64,000 bases of DNA from Mesoterricola sediminis. Lineage in GTDB: Bacteria; Acidobacteriota; Holophagae; Holophagales; Holophagaceae. The number at the start of each line of letters is the position of its first letter. Within the stretch, counting starts at the first letter, position 1. Positions 39,698 through 48,235 of the stretch are shown piece after piece. The stretch lies in assembly GCF_030295425.1 (NCBI RefSeq), contig NZ_AP027081.1:3889001-3953000 (forward strand). Direction: 5' to 3'. Below the pieces are notes generated by a model, which saw only the letters and a list, made by a program, of their open reading frames with translations, was not told the origin of the DNA and searched no databases. The translations under genes and the position numbers were made by a program.

Positions 39698-40177
39698 TCA
39701 GGCGACGCCGGGCTTGCCGGCGAGCTTGCGGAAGAGCCCCAGCTGCCCCAGGTGGTAGGCCTCATGCCAGGCCAGGAAGCGAAGGCCGTCCCCCACGGTG
39801 GAGGTTCCGTCCGGCAGGGTGCGGCCCAGGGGGGCCGCCAACCGTTCCGGGGTGAGGGCCTCCCAGCCCCGGGCGATGACCTCGCCGGCGGCCTGGAAAG
39901 CGGCCATCACCGTCGCCATGTCCAGGTCCCCGGGGATGTCCACGGCGGTCCGGCCCCGGGTGAACGCCTCCATCCAGGAGGCGTCCTCGCGGGGCTGGCC
40001 CTGCAGGGCGATCACGCTCTGGCGGTAGGTGGCCAGGTGACCCAGGATCCAGCGGGGATCATGGCCGGCGGCGTCCCGGACCCCCCAGTCCTCCGGGGTG
40101 AAGTCCCCCACGGCCCGATCCAGCATCGGGGTCCCCAGGGCGAATCCCTTGGCCACGGCTTCCAGCGTCGGCAGCAT
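39698..40177 (-). CDS. DinB-family metal-binding protein
   Basis: A 159-residue four-helix protein of the DinB/YfiT superfamily. Likely metal ligands are H46 in ILGHLATYR and the two histidines of [11 protein letters not shown] (about 138-142). Members are often thiol-dependent transferases or stress proteins; the substrate here is unknown. Confidence 0.8.
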   Translation of the reverse strand: MLPTLEAVAKGFALGTPMLDRAVGDFTPEDWGVRDAAGHDPRWILGHLATYRQSVIALQGQPREDASWMEAFTRGRTAVDIPGDLDMATVMAAFQAAGEVIARGWEALTPERLAAPLGRTLPDGTSTVGDGLRFLAWHEAYHLGQLGLFRKLAGKPGVA

Positions 40178-40228
40178 CCAGCACCTCCGCCGCCAGGGTA
40201 GCGCGAACGGCCGGCGGAGGTCGGACCC

Positions 40229-40256
40229 TTGGCCAGAACGGCGCCTGCTGTATGAT
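40229..40256 (+). promoter_or_regulatory. Promoter of the chemoreceptor gene
   Basis: TTGGCC (40229-40234), 16 bp, TATGAT (40251-40256), 34 nt before the start codon. Confidence 0.5.
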
Positions 40257-40289
40257 GGGCCCTCCAGACCGGACGCGCCGGGGGTGCCG

Positions 40290-41816
40290 ATGCTTTACGT
40301 GGTTTCAGCCAGGGGCTACAACCGCATCCGCCGGGAGGCCGAGCGCGCCCAGGCCATGGCCTCGGGGCTCCAGCCCCTGGACGCGCCTCCAGCGGACGGG
40401 ATGCCCGGCGTTGCCCGTCCCCTCGCGAGCGCCCTGGACCAGGTGCGCGCCCGGTTCCGCCAGCTGGTGGCCTCGGCCCGGGACCTGTCCATCCGCATCG
40501 CCGTGGACACCGCCCGCCTGCACCGGCACGCGGGCCAGGTGGCGGACGACGCCGTGGGGCAGCGGGAGGAGGCGGCCCGGCTGGCCCGGGCCACGGACCA
40601 GGTGGCCGGACTCTCCGCCTCGGTCGCCGCCAGCGCCTCCCAGATGGCGGACACCGCGGGCCGCAACCTGGCCGCCGCCGAGGCCTCCCGCGCCGACCTG
40701 GAGGACCTGCGGCGCCGGGTGGCGGAGGTGACCGGGCGCATGGTCCAGTTCTCCGCGACCGTGGAGGACCTCTCCCGGCGGGCCCAGGTGGTGGACGGCC
40801 TGGGCAAGCTCATCCGGGGGATCGCCCAGCAGACCAACCTCCTGGCCCTGAACGCGGCCATCGAGGCCGCCCACGCCGGGCACGTGGGCCGCGGCTTCGC
40901 GGTGGTGGCCGACGAGGTCCGGAAGCTCGCCGTCCACACGGGGGAGGCCACCGAGGACATCGAGACCCAGGTCAGCGGCATGCTCGGCCTCGTCGAAACC
41001 ACCCAGGCGGAGAACCAGGCGATCCGGGCCGCCATGGAGACCTCCAACGATGCGGTGGGTCGGACCAGCGACCACTTCGGCCGCCTCATCGACGATTTCC
41101 AGGAACTCCAGCAATCCGTGGCCTCCGTCTCGGACGCCGTCGAGCGCCTGGACGGGATCAGCCGGGACCTGAGCGGCGGCATCTCCGCCCTCCTGGGCCG
41201 GGCCGAGGCCACCGCCGGCGCCGCGGCCGGCATGGCGGAGGGCATCCAGGGCCTGCGGGCCAGCACGGAGGCCGTCCAGGACACCCTCTCCGCCTTCCGC
41301 ACCGGCGGCACCCCCTTCGATGGCCTCCTGCAGGGCGCCCTGGACCTGGCCGCCGCCGTGTCGGCCGTCCTCGCCGCGGCGGCGGCCCGGGGCCTCGACA
41401 TCTGGGACCGGGACTACCGCCGGATCCCCGGCTCCGAACCCCCCCGCTTCACGACCCGCTACGACGCGGAGGTGGAGGCGGACCTGCGCGCCCGCTACGA
41501 CGCCCTGGTCGGCCGCCTTCAGGGCTGCGTCTACGCCCTGGCCGTGGACGGGCGGGGCTACGCGCCCGCCCACACCACCGCCTTCTCCCAGCCGCCCACC
41601 GGCAACCCGGCCCGGGACCTGGTCCACTGCCGGCACAAGCGCCTCTTCGACGACCCGGTGGGGCGGAGGGCCGCCGCCGGAGAGCGGCCGGCCCTCATCC
41701 AGACCTATGCCCGCGACACGGGCGAAGTGATCTGCGACCTCTCGGTGCCCGTGCGCGTCGGCGACCGCCCCTGGGGCGCCGTCCGGGTCGGCTTCGATTC
41801 CGCCTTCCTCGTCTGA
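40290..41816 (+). CDS. Soluble methyl-accepting chemotaxis protein with C-terminal sensor-like domain
   Basis: A 508-residue protein without membrane helices. The signalling hairpin tip [18 protein letters not shown] is near residue 178, and [14 protein letters not shown] follows at about 203. A coiled coil spans roughly 50-350. After it comes a globular domain (about 365-508, ending [21 protein letters not shown]) that looks like a ligand-binding module placed behind the signalling part. GGGGGTG precedes the ATG. No che genes are adjacent. Confidence 0.83.
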   Translation: MLYVVSARGYNRIRREAERAQAMASGLQPLDAPPADGMPGVARPLASALDQVRARFRQLVASARDLSIRIAVDTARLHRHAGQVADDAVGQREEAARLARATDQVAGLSASVAASASQMADTAGRNLAAAEASRADLEDLRRRVAEVTGRMVQFSATVEDLSRRAQVVDGLGKLIRGIAQQTNLLALNAAIEAAHAGHVGRGFAVVADEVRKLAVHTGEATEDIETQVSGMLGLVETTQAENQAIRAAMETSNDAVGRTSDHFGRLIDDFQELQQSVASVSDAVERLDGISRDLSGGISALLGRAEATAGAAAGMAEGIQGLRASTEAVQDTLSAFRTGGTPFDGLLQGALDLAAAVSAVLAAAAARGLDIWDRDYRRIPGSEPPRFTTRYDAEVEADLRARYDALVGRLQGCVYALAVDGRGYAPAHTTAFSQPPTGNPARDLVHCRHKRLFDDPVGRRAAAGERPALIQTYARDTGEVICDLSVPVRVGDRPWGAVRVGFDSAFLV

Positions 41817-41817
41817 G

Positions 41818-42231
41818 TCAGTCGGCGTCAGCCCCCAGCATGGCCTGGATGTGGGGCACGTAGGCGTCGGGAATCCGGCCCTTGGCCTGCCAGTCCGCGA
41901 TCAGCCGATGGGACAGGGGCTCGCCGACCCGGGCGGAGAGTTCCTGGAAGAAGCCGATGCGGTTGCCGTAGGCCGTCCGCCAGGGCTGGGCCACCAGGGG
42001 CAGGAGGGTGATGGCCGGGTCCGGCGGCGTCGCCCGGCCCGGCGACGGGTGGGCCTGCGGGGGCGCCGGGGCGGGGGCCGGCTCCCCCAGGAGGGCGGCC
42101 GCGAGGATATCGTTCACCACTTTGCCCGGCGAGCGCCCGGTCCTGGCGGCAAGCACCCACACGGCCTCGATGACCTCGGCGGACAGGCTCATGGTTTTGG
42201 GATGCCACCCGGGACTGGGAGGACGGGGCAT
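41818..42231 (-). CDS. Small ribbon-helix-helix-like putative regulator
   Basis: A 137-residue protein. The N-terminal SLSAEVIEAVWVLAARTG and PGKVVNDILAAALL pattern resembles a ribbon-helix-helix fold; a Pro/Ala-rich linker and a helical C-terminal part (HRLIADWQAKGRIPDAYVPH) follow. GGAG stands 6 nt before the ATG at 42231; a GTG at 42267 is an alternative. It diverges from the acyl-CoA operon across a gap with inverted TTTATACGTAA boxes, so it may regulate that operon and itself. Confidence 0.55.
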   Translation of the reverse strand: MPRPPSPGWHPKTMSLSAEVIEAVWVLAARTGRSPGKVVNDILAAALLGEPAPAPAPPQAHPSPGRATPPDPAITLLPLVAQPWRTAYGNRIGFFQELSARVGEPLSHRLIADWQAKGRIPDAYVPHIQAMLGADAD

Positions 42232-42270
42232 GGATCGCTCCGCGGAAGCTGCGGTAATCACGTTCACCCT

Positions 42271-42409
42271 TTTATACGTAAAAAATCAAGTCTTCATTCA
42301 GGAACCGCCCTCGAACCCCGCTGATCTGCACATGGGCCCTTTAATTACGTATAAATCACGGGGCTGGCTTGGGCTCCCCGTTGTCATGCATCAACGTAAT
42401 TACTTATTT
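42271..42409. promoter_or_regulatory. Inverted operator boxes and promoter before the acyl-CoA operon
   Basis: TTTATACGTAA (42271-42281) and its exact inverse TTACGTATAAA (42345-42355) flank 63 bp. AATTACGT (42343-42350) recurs inverted as ACGTAATT (42394-42401). A plus-strand promoter TTGTCA (42381-42386), 17 bp, TTATTT (42404-42409) overlaps the third box. The 359-nt gap 42268-42626 contains no convincing gene. Confidence 0.55.
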
Positions 42410-42528
42410 ACGCCTTCGCTTCCCAACGGGGCGGCCCCGGGCGCCATCGGTCGGGCGGATCAGACGTGGGACGTCTCAAGTCATTGAAAGAAAGTCTTTC
42501 CCTGGAGCCTGGGAGGGACGTAGTTTGG

Positions 42529-42594
42529 CGTTCGAGGATAAAAAGCTACCGAGCGGTCGTTTTTTTTCTGGGCCCTCCGGCGGACCGGGGGCCC
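42529..42594 (+). terminator. Attenuator-like hairpins in the acyl-CoA operon leader
   Basis: CGTTCGaGG pairs with CCGAGCG (42529-42555, one wobble and one bulge), and a run of eight T follows at 42560-42567: an intrinsic terminator upstream of the first gene. Directly after it, GGGCCC-t-CCGG-cgga-CCGG-GGGCCC (42570-42594) forms a second strong hairpin. The start codon is 33 nt further. Confidence 0.5.
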
Positions 42595-42626
42595 CGCCGA
42601 AGGTTTGTGTCCTCCCAGGAGTTCCC

Positions 42627-44243
42627 ATGGCCCGCGTCATCCAGCCCAGCGACATTCCCGGCCTCGTGCCCGATGGGGCCACCCTGGGCGCGGCCGTCAT
42701 CACCCTGTCGGGCTGGCCGGAGGCCGTCGCCATCGCCCTGGAGGCGGGTTTCCTGGCCACCGGGCACCCCCGGGCGCTGACCCTGGCCCATGCCTCCGGG
42801 GCCGGGGACTGGAAGACCAAGGGAACCCAGCACTTCGCCCACCCCGGCATGATCGCGCGCTGGATCGGGGGCCACACCGGCCTTTCCCCGGCCATGGCCC
42901 GCATGATCCTGGACGGGGAGGTGCAGGGCCACTGCCTGCCCCAGGGCGTCATCTGCCAGCTGTGGCGGGAGATCGCCGCCAAGCGCCCCGGGGTCATCAC
43001 CAAGACCGGCCTCGGCACCTTCGTGGACCCGCGCCTGGAGGGGGGCCGCATGAGCCCGGCCACCCAGGGGGACCGGGTGCGGGTCCTCGAACTCGACGGG
43101 GAGGAGTGGCTCTTCTATCCCAGCTTCCCCGTGGACGTGGCCATGATCCGGGCCACCACGGCCGACACGGACGGCAACCTCACCATGGAGGACGAGGGGG
43201 TGCTCCTGGAGAGCCTGCCCCTGGCCCAGGCGGCCCGCAACAGCGGCGGCATCGTCATCGCCCAGGTGGAGCACCTGGCCGAGGCCGGCACCCTCCACCC
43301 CAAGGACGTGCGCATCCCCGGCATCCTGGTGGACTACATCCTGGTCGCCCCGCCCGAGCACCACTGGCAGGCCGCGGGCACCTACAAGAACCCCAGCTTC
43401 TCCGGGAACATCCGGATCCCCCTGGGCTCCATCCCCCCCTGGCCCCTGGACGAGCGGATGGTGATCGCGCGCCGCGCCGCCATGGAGCTCGAGCCGGGCG
43501 CCGTGGTCAACCTGGGCATCGGGGTGCCCGACGCGGTGGCCATGGTCGCCGCCGGGGAAGGCGCGGCGGACCTGCTGACCCTGACCACGGAGCTCGGGGT
43601 CATCGGCGGAGTGCCCGCCGGCGGCGAGAACTTCGGCATGTCCTTCAACCCCAGCGCCTTCGTCGAGCACCACGCCCAGTTCGACTGGTACGACGGCGGC
43701 GGCCTGGACATCGCCTTCCTGGGCGCGGCCGAGATGGACCGCCTCGGGAACGTCAACGTCAGCAAGTTCAAGGGCCGCTGCGTCGGCTGCGGCGGCTTCA
43801 TCAACATCACCCAGAACGCGAAGAAAGTGGTCTTCTGCGGCACCTTCACCGCCGGAGGCCTCCGCGTGGAGGTGGGCGGGGGTCGGCTCCGCATCCTCCA
43901 GGAAGGCTCCGGCCGCAAGTTCGTCGAGCACGTCGAGCAGGTGACCTTCAGCGGCGCCTACGCGGCGAAGGTGGGCCAGCCGGCCCTCTACGTCACCGAG
44001 CGCGCCGTCTTCGAGCTCCGGGACGGGCGCCTCACCCTCACCGAGATCGCGCCCGGCGTGGACCTGGAGCGGGACGTCCTCGCCCTGATGGACTTCCGCC
44101 CCGCCATCGCGCCCGGGCTCCGCACCATGCCCGAAGCCATCTTCCGGGAGACCTGGGGAGGTCTCCGCGAACACATCACGGCCCGCCGGAACGCCGCGGC
44201 GCCGGAACCCGTCAACGCCCGAACCCAGGAGGAACGTCCATGA
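42627..44243 (+). CDS. Acyl-CoA:acetate/propionate CoA-transferase, fused alpha-beta (Pct/YdiF type)
   Basis: A 538-residue class I CoA-transferase with both subunits in one chain. The catalytic glutamate lies in LTTELGVIGGVPAGG (about residue 322), which forms the glutamyl-CoA thioester. It would activate a carboxylic acid using acetyl-CoA or propionyl-CoA. CAGGAG precedes the ATG. It heads the operon and overlaps the next gene by ATGA, as YdiF stands by YdiO in E. coli. Confidence 0.88.
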   Translation: MARVIQPSDIPGLVPDGATLGAAVITLSGWPEAVAIALEAGFLATGHPRALTLAHASGAGDWKTKGTQHFAHPGMIARWIGGHTGLSPAMARMILDGEVQGHCLPQGVICQLWREIAAKRPGVITKTGLGTFVDPRLEGGRMSPATQGDRVRVLELDGEEWLFYPSFPVDVAMIRATTADTDGNLTMEDEGVLLESLPLAQAARNSGGIVIAQVEHLAEAGTLHPKDVRIPGILVDYILVAPPEHHWQAAGTYKNPSFSGNIRIPLGSIPPWPLDERMVIARRAAMELEPGAVVNLGIGVPDAVAMVAAGEGAADLLTLTTELGVIGGVPAGGENFGMSFNPSAFVEHHAQFDWYDGGGLDIAFLGAAEMDRLGNVNVSKFKGRCVGCGGFINITQNAKKVVFCGTFTAGGLRVEVGGGRLRILQEGSGRKFVEHVEQVTFSGAYAAKVGQPALYVTERAVFELRDGRLTLTEIAPGVDLERDVLALMDFRPAIAPGLRTMPEAIFRETWGGLREHITARRNAAAPEPVNARTQEERP

Positions 44244-45394
44244 CCCTGCTCACCCCCGACCACCTGCGCGTGAAGGAGGAGGCGAGAGCCTTCGCCGCCG
44301 CGCACATCATCCCCCGCGCCGCCGAGCACGACCGCTCCGGCGAGTTCCACCCGTGGCTGCTCGAGGCCGCCTCGGCCAGCCGCATCTTCTCGATGGCCGT
44401 CCCCCGCGAGCTGGGCGGCCTGGACTACGACGCCCTCACCCAGGCCCTGGTCCTGGAGGAGTGGGGCTACGCCTGCGCCGGCATGGGGACCACCCTCGCC
44501 GCCAGCGTCCTGGCCCAGGACTCCGTCCTCGTGGCGGGCACGGAGGAGCAGAAGCGGCGGTTCTTCGAGCCCATCCTCGCCGGGGGCATCGGGGCCTTCG
44601 GCCTGACCGAGCCCAATGCCGGCAGCGACGCCGGCAGCGGCAAGTCCACGGCCATCAAGGACGGGGACGACTACATCCTCAACGGCAGCAAGTGCTGGAT
44701 CACGAACGGCGGCTTCGCCTCCGTCTTCGTCATCTACGCCCTCACCGACCCCGCCAAGGGCATGAAGGGCCTGAGCGCCTTCATCGTGGAGAAGGGCCGC
44801 CCCGGGTTCACCATCGGCACCGTCGACCACAAGCTCGGCATCCGCAGCTCGAACACCGTCGAGCTGCTCTTCAAGGACGTGCGCATCCCCGCCGCCAACC
44901 TGCTCGGCAAGGAGGGGGAGGGCATGAAGATCGCCATGAAGACCCTCGACATGGCCCGCCCGGCCATCGCGGCCCTCAGCGTGGGCCTCGCCCAGCGCGC
45001 CCTGGACGCCTGCGTCGAGCACCTCCACCACCGCTACCCGGACCCCCGGCGCCAGCCCGGCCAGAACCTCCAGTTCAAGCTGGCCGACATGAGGATCGAG
45101 ATCGAGGCGGCGCGCCAGCTGCTCCACCACACCATGCTCCTGCGCGACGCGGGCGCCCCCTACTCCGTGGAATCGGCCATGGCCAAGACCAACTGCGCCG
45201 ACGTGGCGATGCGCGTCACGAGCCAGGCCGTGCAGCTCATGGGCTCGTACGGCTACACCAGCGAACTCTCCAAGTACATGCGCGACGCCAAGATCATGCA
45301 GATCTACGAAGGCACCAACCAGATCCAGCGGCTCGTCATCTCCCGCGCGGTGCTCGCTCCCGCGCCTGCCGCCGCCCAGAAAGGGGGCCACTGA
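44240..45394 (+). CDS. Acyl-CoA dehydrogenase
   Basis: A 384-residue FAD enzyme of the short/medium-chain type. FGLTEPNAGSDAGS (about 128-141) and CWITNG bind flavin, and the catalytic glutamate is in QIYEGTNQIQR (about 356). It interconverts acyl-CoA and 2-enoyl-CoA with the FixAB flavoprotein of the same operon as partner. Coupled on both sides by ATGA and TGATG overlaps. Confidence 0.92.
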   Translation: MTLLTPDHLRVKEEARAFAAAHIIPRAAEHDRSGEFHPWLLEAASASRIFSMAVPRELGGLDYDALTQALVLEEWGYACAGMGTTLAASVLAQDSVLVAGTEEQKRRFFEPILAGGIGAFGLTEPNAGSDAGSGKSTAIKDGDDYILNGSKCWITNGGFASVFVIYALTDPAKGMKGLSAFIVEKGRPGFTIGTVDHKLGIRSSNTVELLFKDVRIPAANLLGKEGEGMKIAMKTLDMARPAIAALSVGLAQRALDACVEHLHHRYPDPRRQPGQNLQFKLADMRIEIEAARQLLHHTMLLRDAGAPYSVESAMAKTNCADVAMRVTSQAVQLMGSYGYTSELSKYMRDAKIMQIYEGTNQIQRLVISRAVLAPAPAAAQKGGH

Positions 45395-46500
45395 TGGACT
45401 TCCTCCTCACTGAAGAACAGCAGCTCATCGGCCAGGCCGCGCGCGAATTCGCCCGCGAAGCCCTCGACCCCCTCGCCGCCGCCCTCGACCACGACGGCGC
45501 CTACCCCGCCGCCGCGGTGGAGGCCCTCGCGGGCCAGGACTTCCTCGGCCTCTTCCTGCCGGGCGCCTACGGGGGCGCCGAGGCGGGCTTCGTGAGCCTC
45601 GTGGAGGTGCTCGAGGCCCTCGCCGGCTCCAGCGCCGCGGTCGCGGCCATCCTGGCCGGCCACGCCCTGGCCGCCTACGCCGTGGACCGGTGGGGCACCG
45701 AGCCCCAGAAGCGGACCTGGCTCCCCCGCCTCGCCAAGGGCGAGGTCCTGGGCGCCGCCGCCCTGGGCGAGCACGGCCCGAACCCGCTGATGGCCGTGCA
45801 GCACCCCGAGGGCTGGGTCCTCAACGGCACGAAAGGCTATGTCCGCAACGCGGGCCCCGCGGGCCTGATCGTCGTGGCCGCGGCCACGGGCGAGAAGACC
45901 ACCTCCCTCTTCCTCGTCGAGGCGGGCGCGGCCGGCCTCGAGGTGGGGACCCCCGCCGAGCCCATGGGCCTCCGGGGCTGCCCCGTGGCCGACCTGGCCT
46001 TCTCGGATGTCGTCCTGGCCGAGACCGCCCTCCTGGGCGCCCCGGACGGGGGCGCGGCCCTCCTCGCCGACCTGGCGGCCCTCGCGGCCCTGGTCCATGG
46101 GGCCCAGACGGTGGGCATCGGTTCGGCCGCCGTGGCCCACGCCGCCGCCTACGCCAAGACCCGCGTCCAGTTCGGCCGGCCCATCGCCGCCCTGGAAGCC
46201 ATCCAGACCCTCCTGGCCGAAGCGGCCACCGATTGCCACCTGGGTCGTCTGGCCCTCCGCAGCGCCGCCCGGCTCCTTGACGAGGGCCAGCCCTTCCAGG
46301 TCGAAGCGGCCATGGCCCAGCAGTTCCTCGGCCGCATGGGCTCCCGCATCCTCCAGGACACCGTCCAGGTGGAGGGGGGCTTCGGCTACTCGGAATTCAT
46401 GCCCCTGCCCCGCCTGTTCCGCGACATCGCCGGCACCACCCTCCGGGATGCGCCCGCCGACCTGCCCGAGGCCGTCATCGCGGCCTCCCTGCTGGCCTGA
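45394..46500 (+). CDS. Divergent acyl-CoA dehydrogenase paralogue, catalytic Glu absent at the usual place
   Basis: A 368-residue acyl-CoA dehydrogenase fold (MDFLLTEEQQLIGQAAREFARE; YAKTRVQFGRPIAALEAIQ; VQVEGGFGYSEFMPLPRLFRD). Where active enzymes have IYEGT this one has DIAGT, so the canonical base is missing (about residue 345). The flavin motif is also altered (AALGEHGPNPLM). It may use a base elsewhere, or act as a partner subunit of the preceding dehydrogenase. Confidence 0.82.
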   Translation: MDFLLTEEQQLIGQAAREFAREALDPLAAALDHDGAYPAAAVEALAGQDFLGLFLPGAYGGAEAGFVSLVEVLEALAGSSAAVAAILAGHALAAYAVDRWGTEPQKRTWLPRLAKGEVLGAAALGEHGPNPLMAVQHPEGWVLNGTKGYVRNAGPAGLIVVAAATGEKTTSLFLVEAGAAGLEVGTPAEPMGLRGCPVADLAFSDVVLAETALLGAPDGGAALLADLAALAALVHGAQTVGIGSAAVAHAAAYAKTRVQFGRPIAALEAIQTLLAEAATDCHLGRLALRSAARLLDEGQPFQVEAAMAQQFLGRMGSRILQDTVQVEGGFGYSEFMPLPRLFRDIAGTTLRDAPADLPEAVIAASLLA

Positions 46501-46509
46501 GGAGCCCCC

Positions 46510-47289
46510 ATGCCCCAGATCCTCGTCTGTTTCAAATGGGTCCTGGATGAGCAGGACATCAAGATCCGCCCGGAGGACCTGAGCCTGGACACCAGCCGGG
46601 CCAAGGGGAAGATCAGCGACTTCGACCGCAATGCCCTGGAGGCCGCGGCCCAGCTCGTGGAGGCCCAGGGCGGCCGGGTGGATGCCCTCACCTTCGGGGG
46701 GCCCGCCGTGAAGAACGCCCTCAAGGACGTCCTCTCCCGGGGCGCCGACCAGGTGCTCTGGATCGCGGATCCCCTGGCGGAGCGGGCCGACGCCCGCGTC
46801 ACCGCCCAGGTCCTGGCGGCGGCCATCCGCAAGCACGGTCCCTACGACCTGATCCTCTGCGGCGAAGGCAGCTCCGACGCTTTCAACCAGCAGTTGCCCG
46901 TCCGCCTTGCGGCGCTCCTGGGCCTCCCCTGCGTGAGCTTCGCCCAGGCCCTGACCGTGGCGGGGGACCGCCTCCGGGCCACCCGCAAGCTGGGCGACTG
47001 CGTCGAGGAGGTGGAGACCGCCCTCCCCGCCGTCGCCAGCGTGCTCAGCGAAATGAACAAGCCCCGCATCCCCACCCTCAAGCAGGTCCTGGGGGCGGCC
47101 AAGAAGCCCAACCAGGAGGTGAAGCTGGCGGAGCTGGGGCTGACCCCCGGCCAGCTCGAGCCCCGGGCCGTGCGGGTGGGGGCCAAGGGGTTCGTGATGA
47201 ACCGCAAGAACATCCTTTTCAAGGAACCCGACGCCGCGGCCAACGTCGCGCGGCTCGCAGCCAGCCTGGCTGCGGAAGGCATGTGCTGA
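46510..47289 (+). CDS. fixA: Electron transfer flavoprotein beta subunit (FixA/YdiQ type)
   Basis: A 259-residue EtfB-family subunit (ILVCFKWVLDEQDIKI; FDRNALEAAAQLVEAQGG; ILCGEGSSDAFNQQLPVRLAALLGLP). It pairs with the next gene product to carry FAD and AMP or a second FAD. Gene order with FixB, FixC and FixX indicates the Fix branch. GGAG stands 5 nt before the ATG. Confidence 0.9.
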   Translation: MPQILVCFKWVLDEQDIKIRPEDLSLDTSRAKGKISDFDRNALEAAAQLVEAQGGRVDALTFGGPAVKNALKDVLSRGADQVLWIADPLAERADARVTAQVLAAAIRKHGPYDLILCGEGSSDAFNQQLPVRLAALLGLPCVSFAQALTVAGDRLRATRKLGDCVEEVETALPAVASVLSEMNKPRIPTLKQVLGAAKKPNQEVKLAELGLTPGQLEPRAVRVGAKGFVMNRKNILFKEPDAAANVARLAASLAAEGMC

Positions 47290-47299
47290 GGAGCGACCG

Positions 47300-48226
47300 A
47301 TGGCAGGCATTTTCGTCTATTCCGAAGACCTGGCCCTCGCCGGCCAACTCCTCACCCCCGCCCTGGACCTGAAGCGCAGCCTGGGCCAGCCCGTGGTCGC
47401 CCTCACGGCCGATGCGGCCTCCGCCGCGGCCCTCGCCGCCCTGGGCCCGGACCGCGTCCTGGTGCTGGAGGCGGGCCCGGCCTCCCCCGAGGCCCTGGCG
47501 CCGGCCCTGGCCGACCTCCTCCAGCGCGAAGGGGCCCAGGTGGTCCTGGTGGGCGGCACCCTCCGGGGCAAGCACGTGGCCGCCCACCTCGCGGCCGTCC
47601 TGGACGCGGGCCTGGCCAGCGACGCCAAGGCCCTCGCGCCGGCGGAAGGGGGCCTGGGCGTCCAGCGGATCCTCTACGGCGGCCTCGCCGTCTCCGAGGA
47701 GGTGCTGGCCTACCCGGCCGTCGTGACCGTCCAGGCGCGGACCTTCCTTCCCCCGCCCCCCTCCGCCGCCGAGGTGGCCATCGCGCCCCAGGCCGTCCTG
47801 GCGGACGCCCGGGTCCAGGTGACCCGGGTGGAGCAGGCCGCCCGGGAGGGGGTCGACATCGCCGCCTCCCAGCGCCTCGTGGCCGTGGGCCGCGGGTTCC
47901 GCACCCGGGAGGACCTGGACCTCGCCGCCGGCCTCGCCGGCGCCCTCCAGGCCGACCTGGCCTGCACCCGGGGCATCGCGGAGGATGAGCACTGGCTCCC
48001 CATCGAGCGCTACATCGGGATCAGCGGCCAGACCGTGAAGCCCGAGCTCTATGTGGCCGCCGGCCTTTCCGGCCAGGTCCAGCACCTGGTGGGCTGCCGG
48101 GAGGCCAAGGTCATCGTCGCCATCAACAGCGACGAGCGGGCCCCCATTTTCGAGGCGGCGGACTACGGCATCGTGGGGGACCTCTACCAGGTCCTCCCCC
48201 TGCTCACCGCCGCCCTGGCCCGGTGA
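47300..48226 (+). CDS. fixB: Electron transfer flavoprotein alpha subunit (FixB/YdiR type)
   Basis: A 308-residue EtfA-family subunit. The C-terminal FAD domain shows VAVGRGFRTREDL, RYIGISGQTVKPELYVAAGLSGQVQH-type residues (about 235-260) and INSDERAPIFEAADYG. The usual SRP before the flavin loop reads CTRGIAEDEHWLP, close to FixB proteins. It is the partner of FixA. Confidence 0.9.
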   Translation: MAGIFVYSEDLALAGQLLTPALDLKRSLGQPVVALTADAASAAALAALGPDRVLVLEAGPASPEALAPALADLLQREGAQVVLVGGTLRGKHVAAHLAAVLDAGLASDAKALAPAEGGLGVQRILYGGLAVSEEVLAYPAVVTVQARTFLPPPPSAAEVAIAPQAVLADARVQVTRVEQAAREGVDIAASQRLVAVGRGFRTREDLDLAAGLAGALQADLACTRGIAEDEHWLPIERYIGISGQTVKPELYVAAGLSGQVQHLVGCREAKVIVAINSDERAPIFEAADYGIVGDLYQVLPLLTAALAR

Positions 48227-48235
48227 GGCGTTCCC

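Noticed and set aside
42369-42626. Upstream extension of the CoA-transferase reading frame
   Set aside because: It covers the promoter and terminator-like hairpins and lacks similarity; CAGGAG supports the ATG at 42627.
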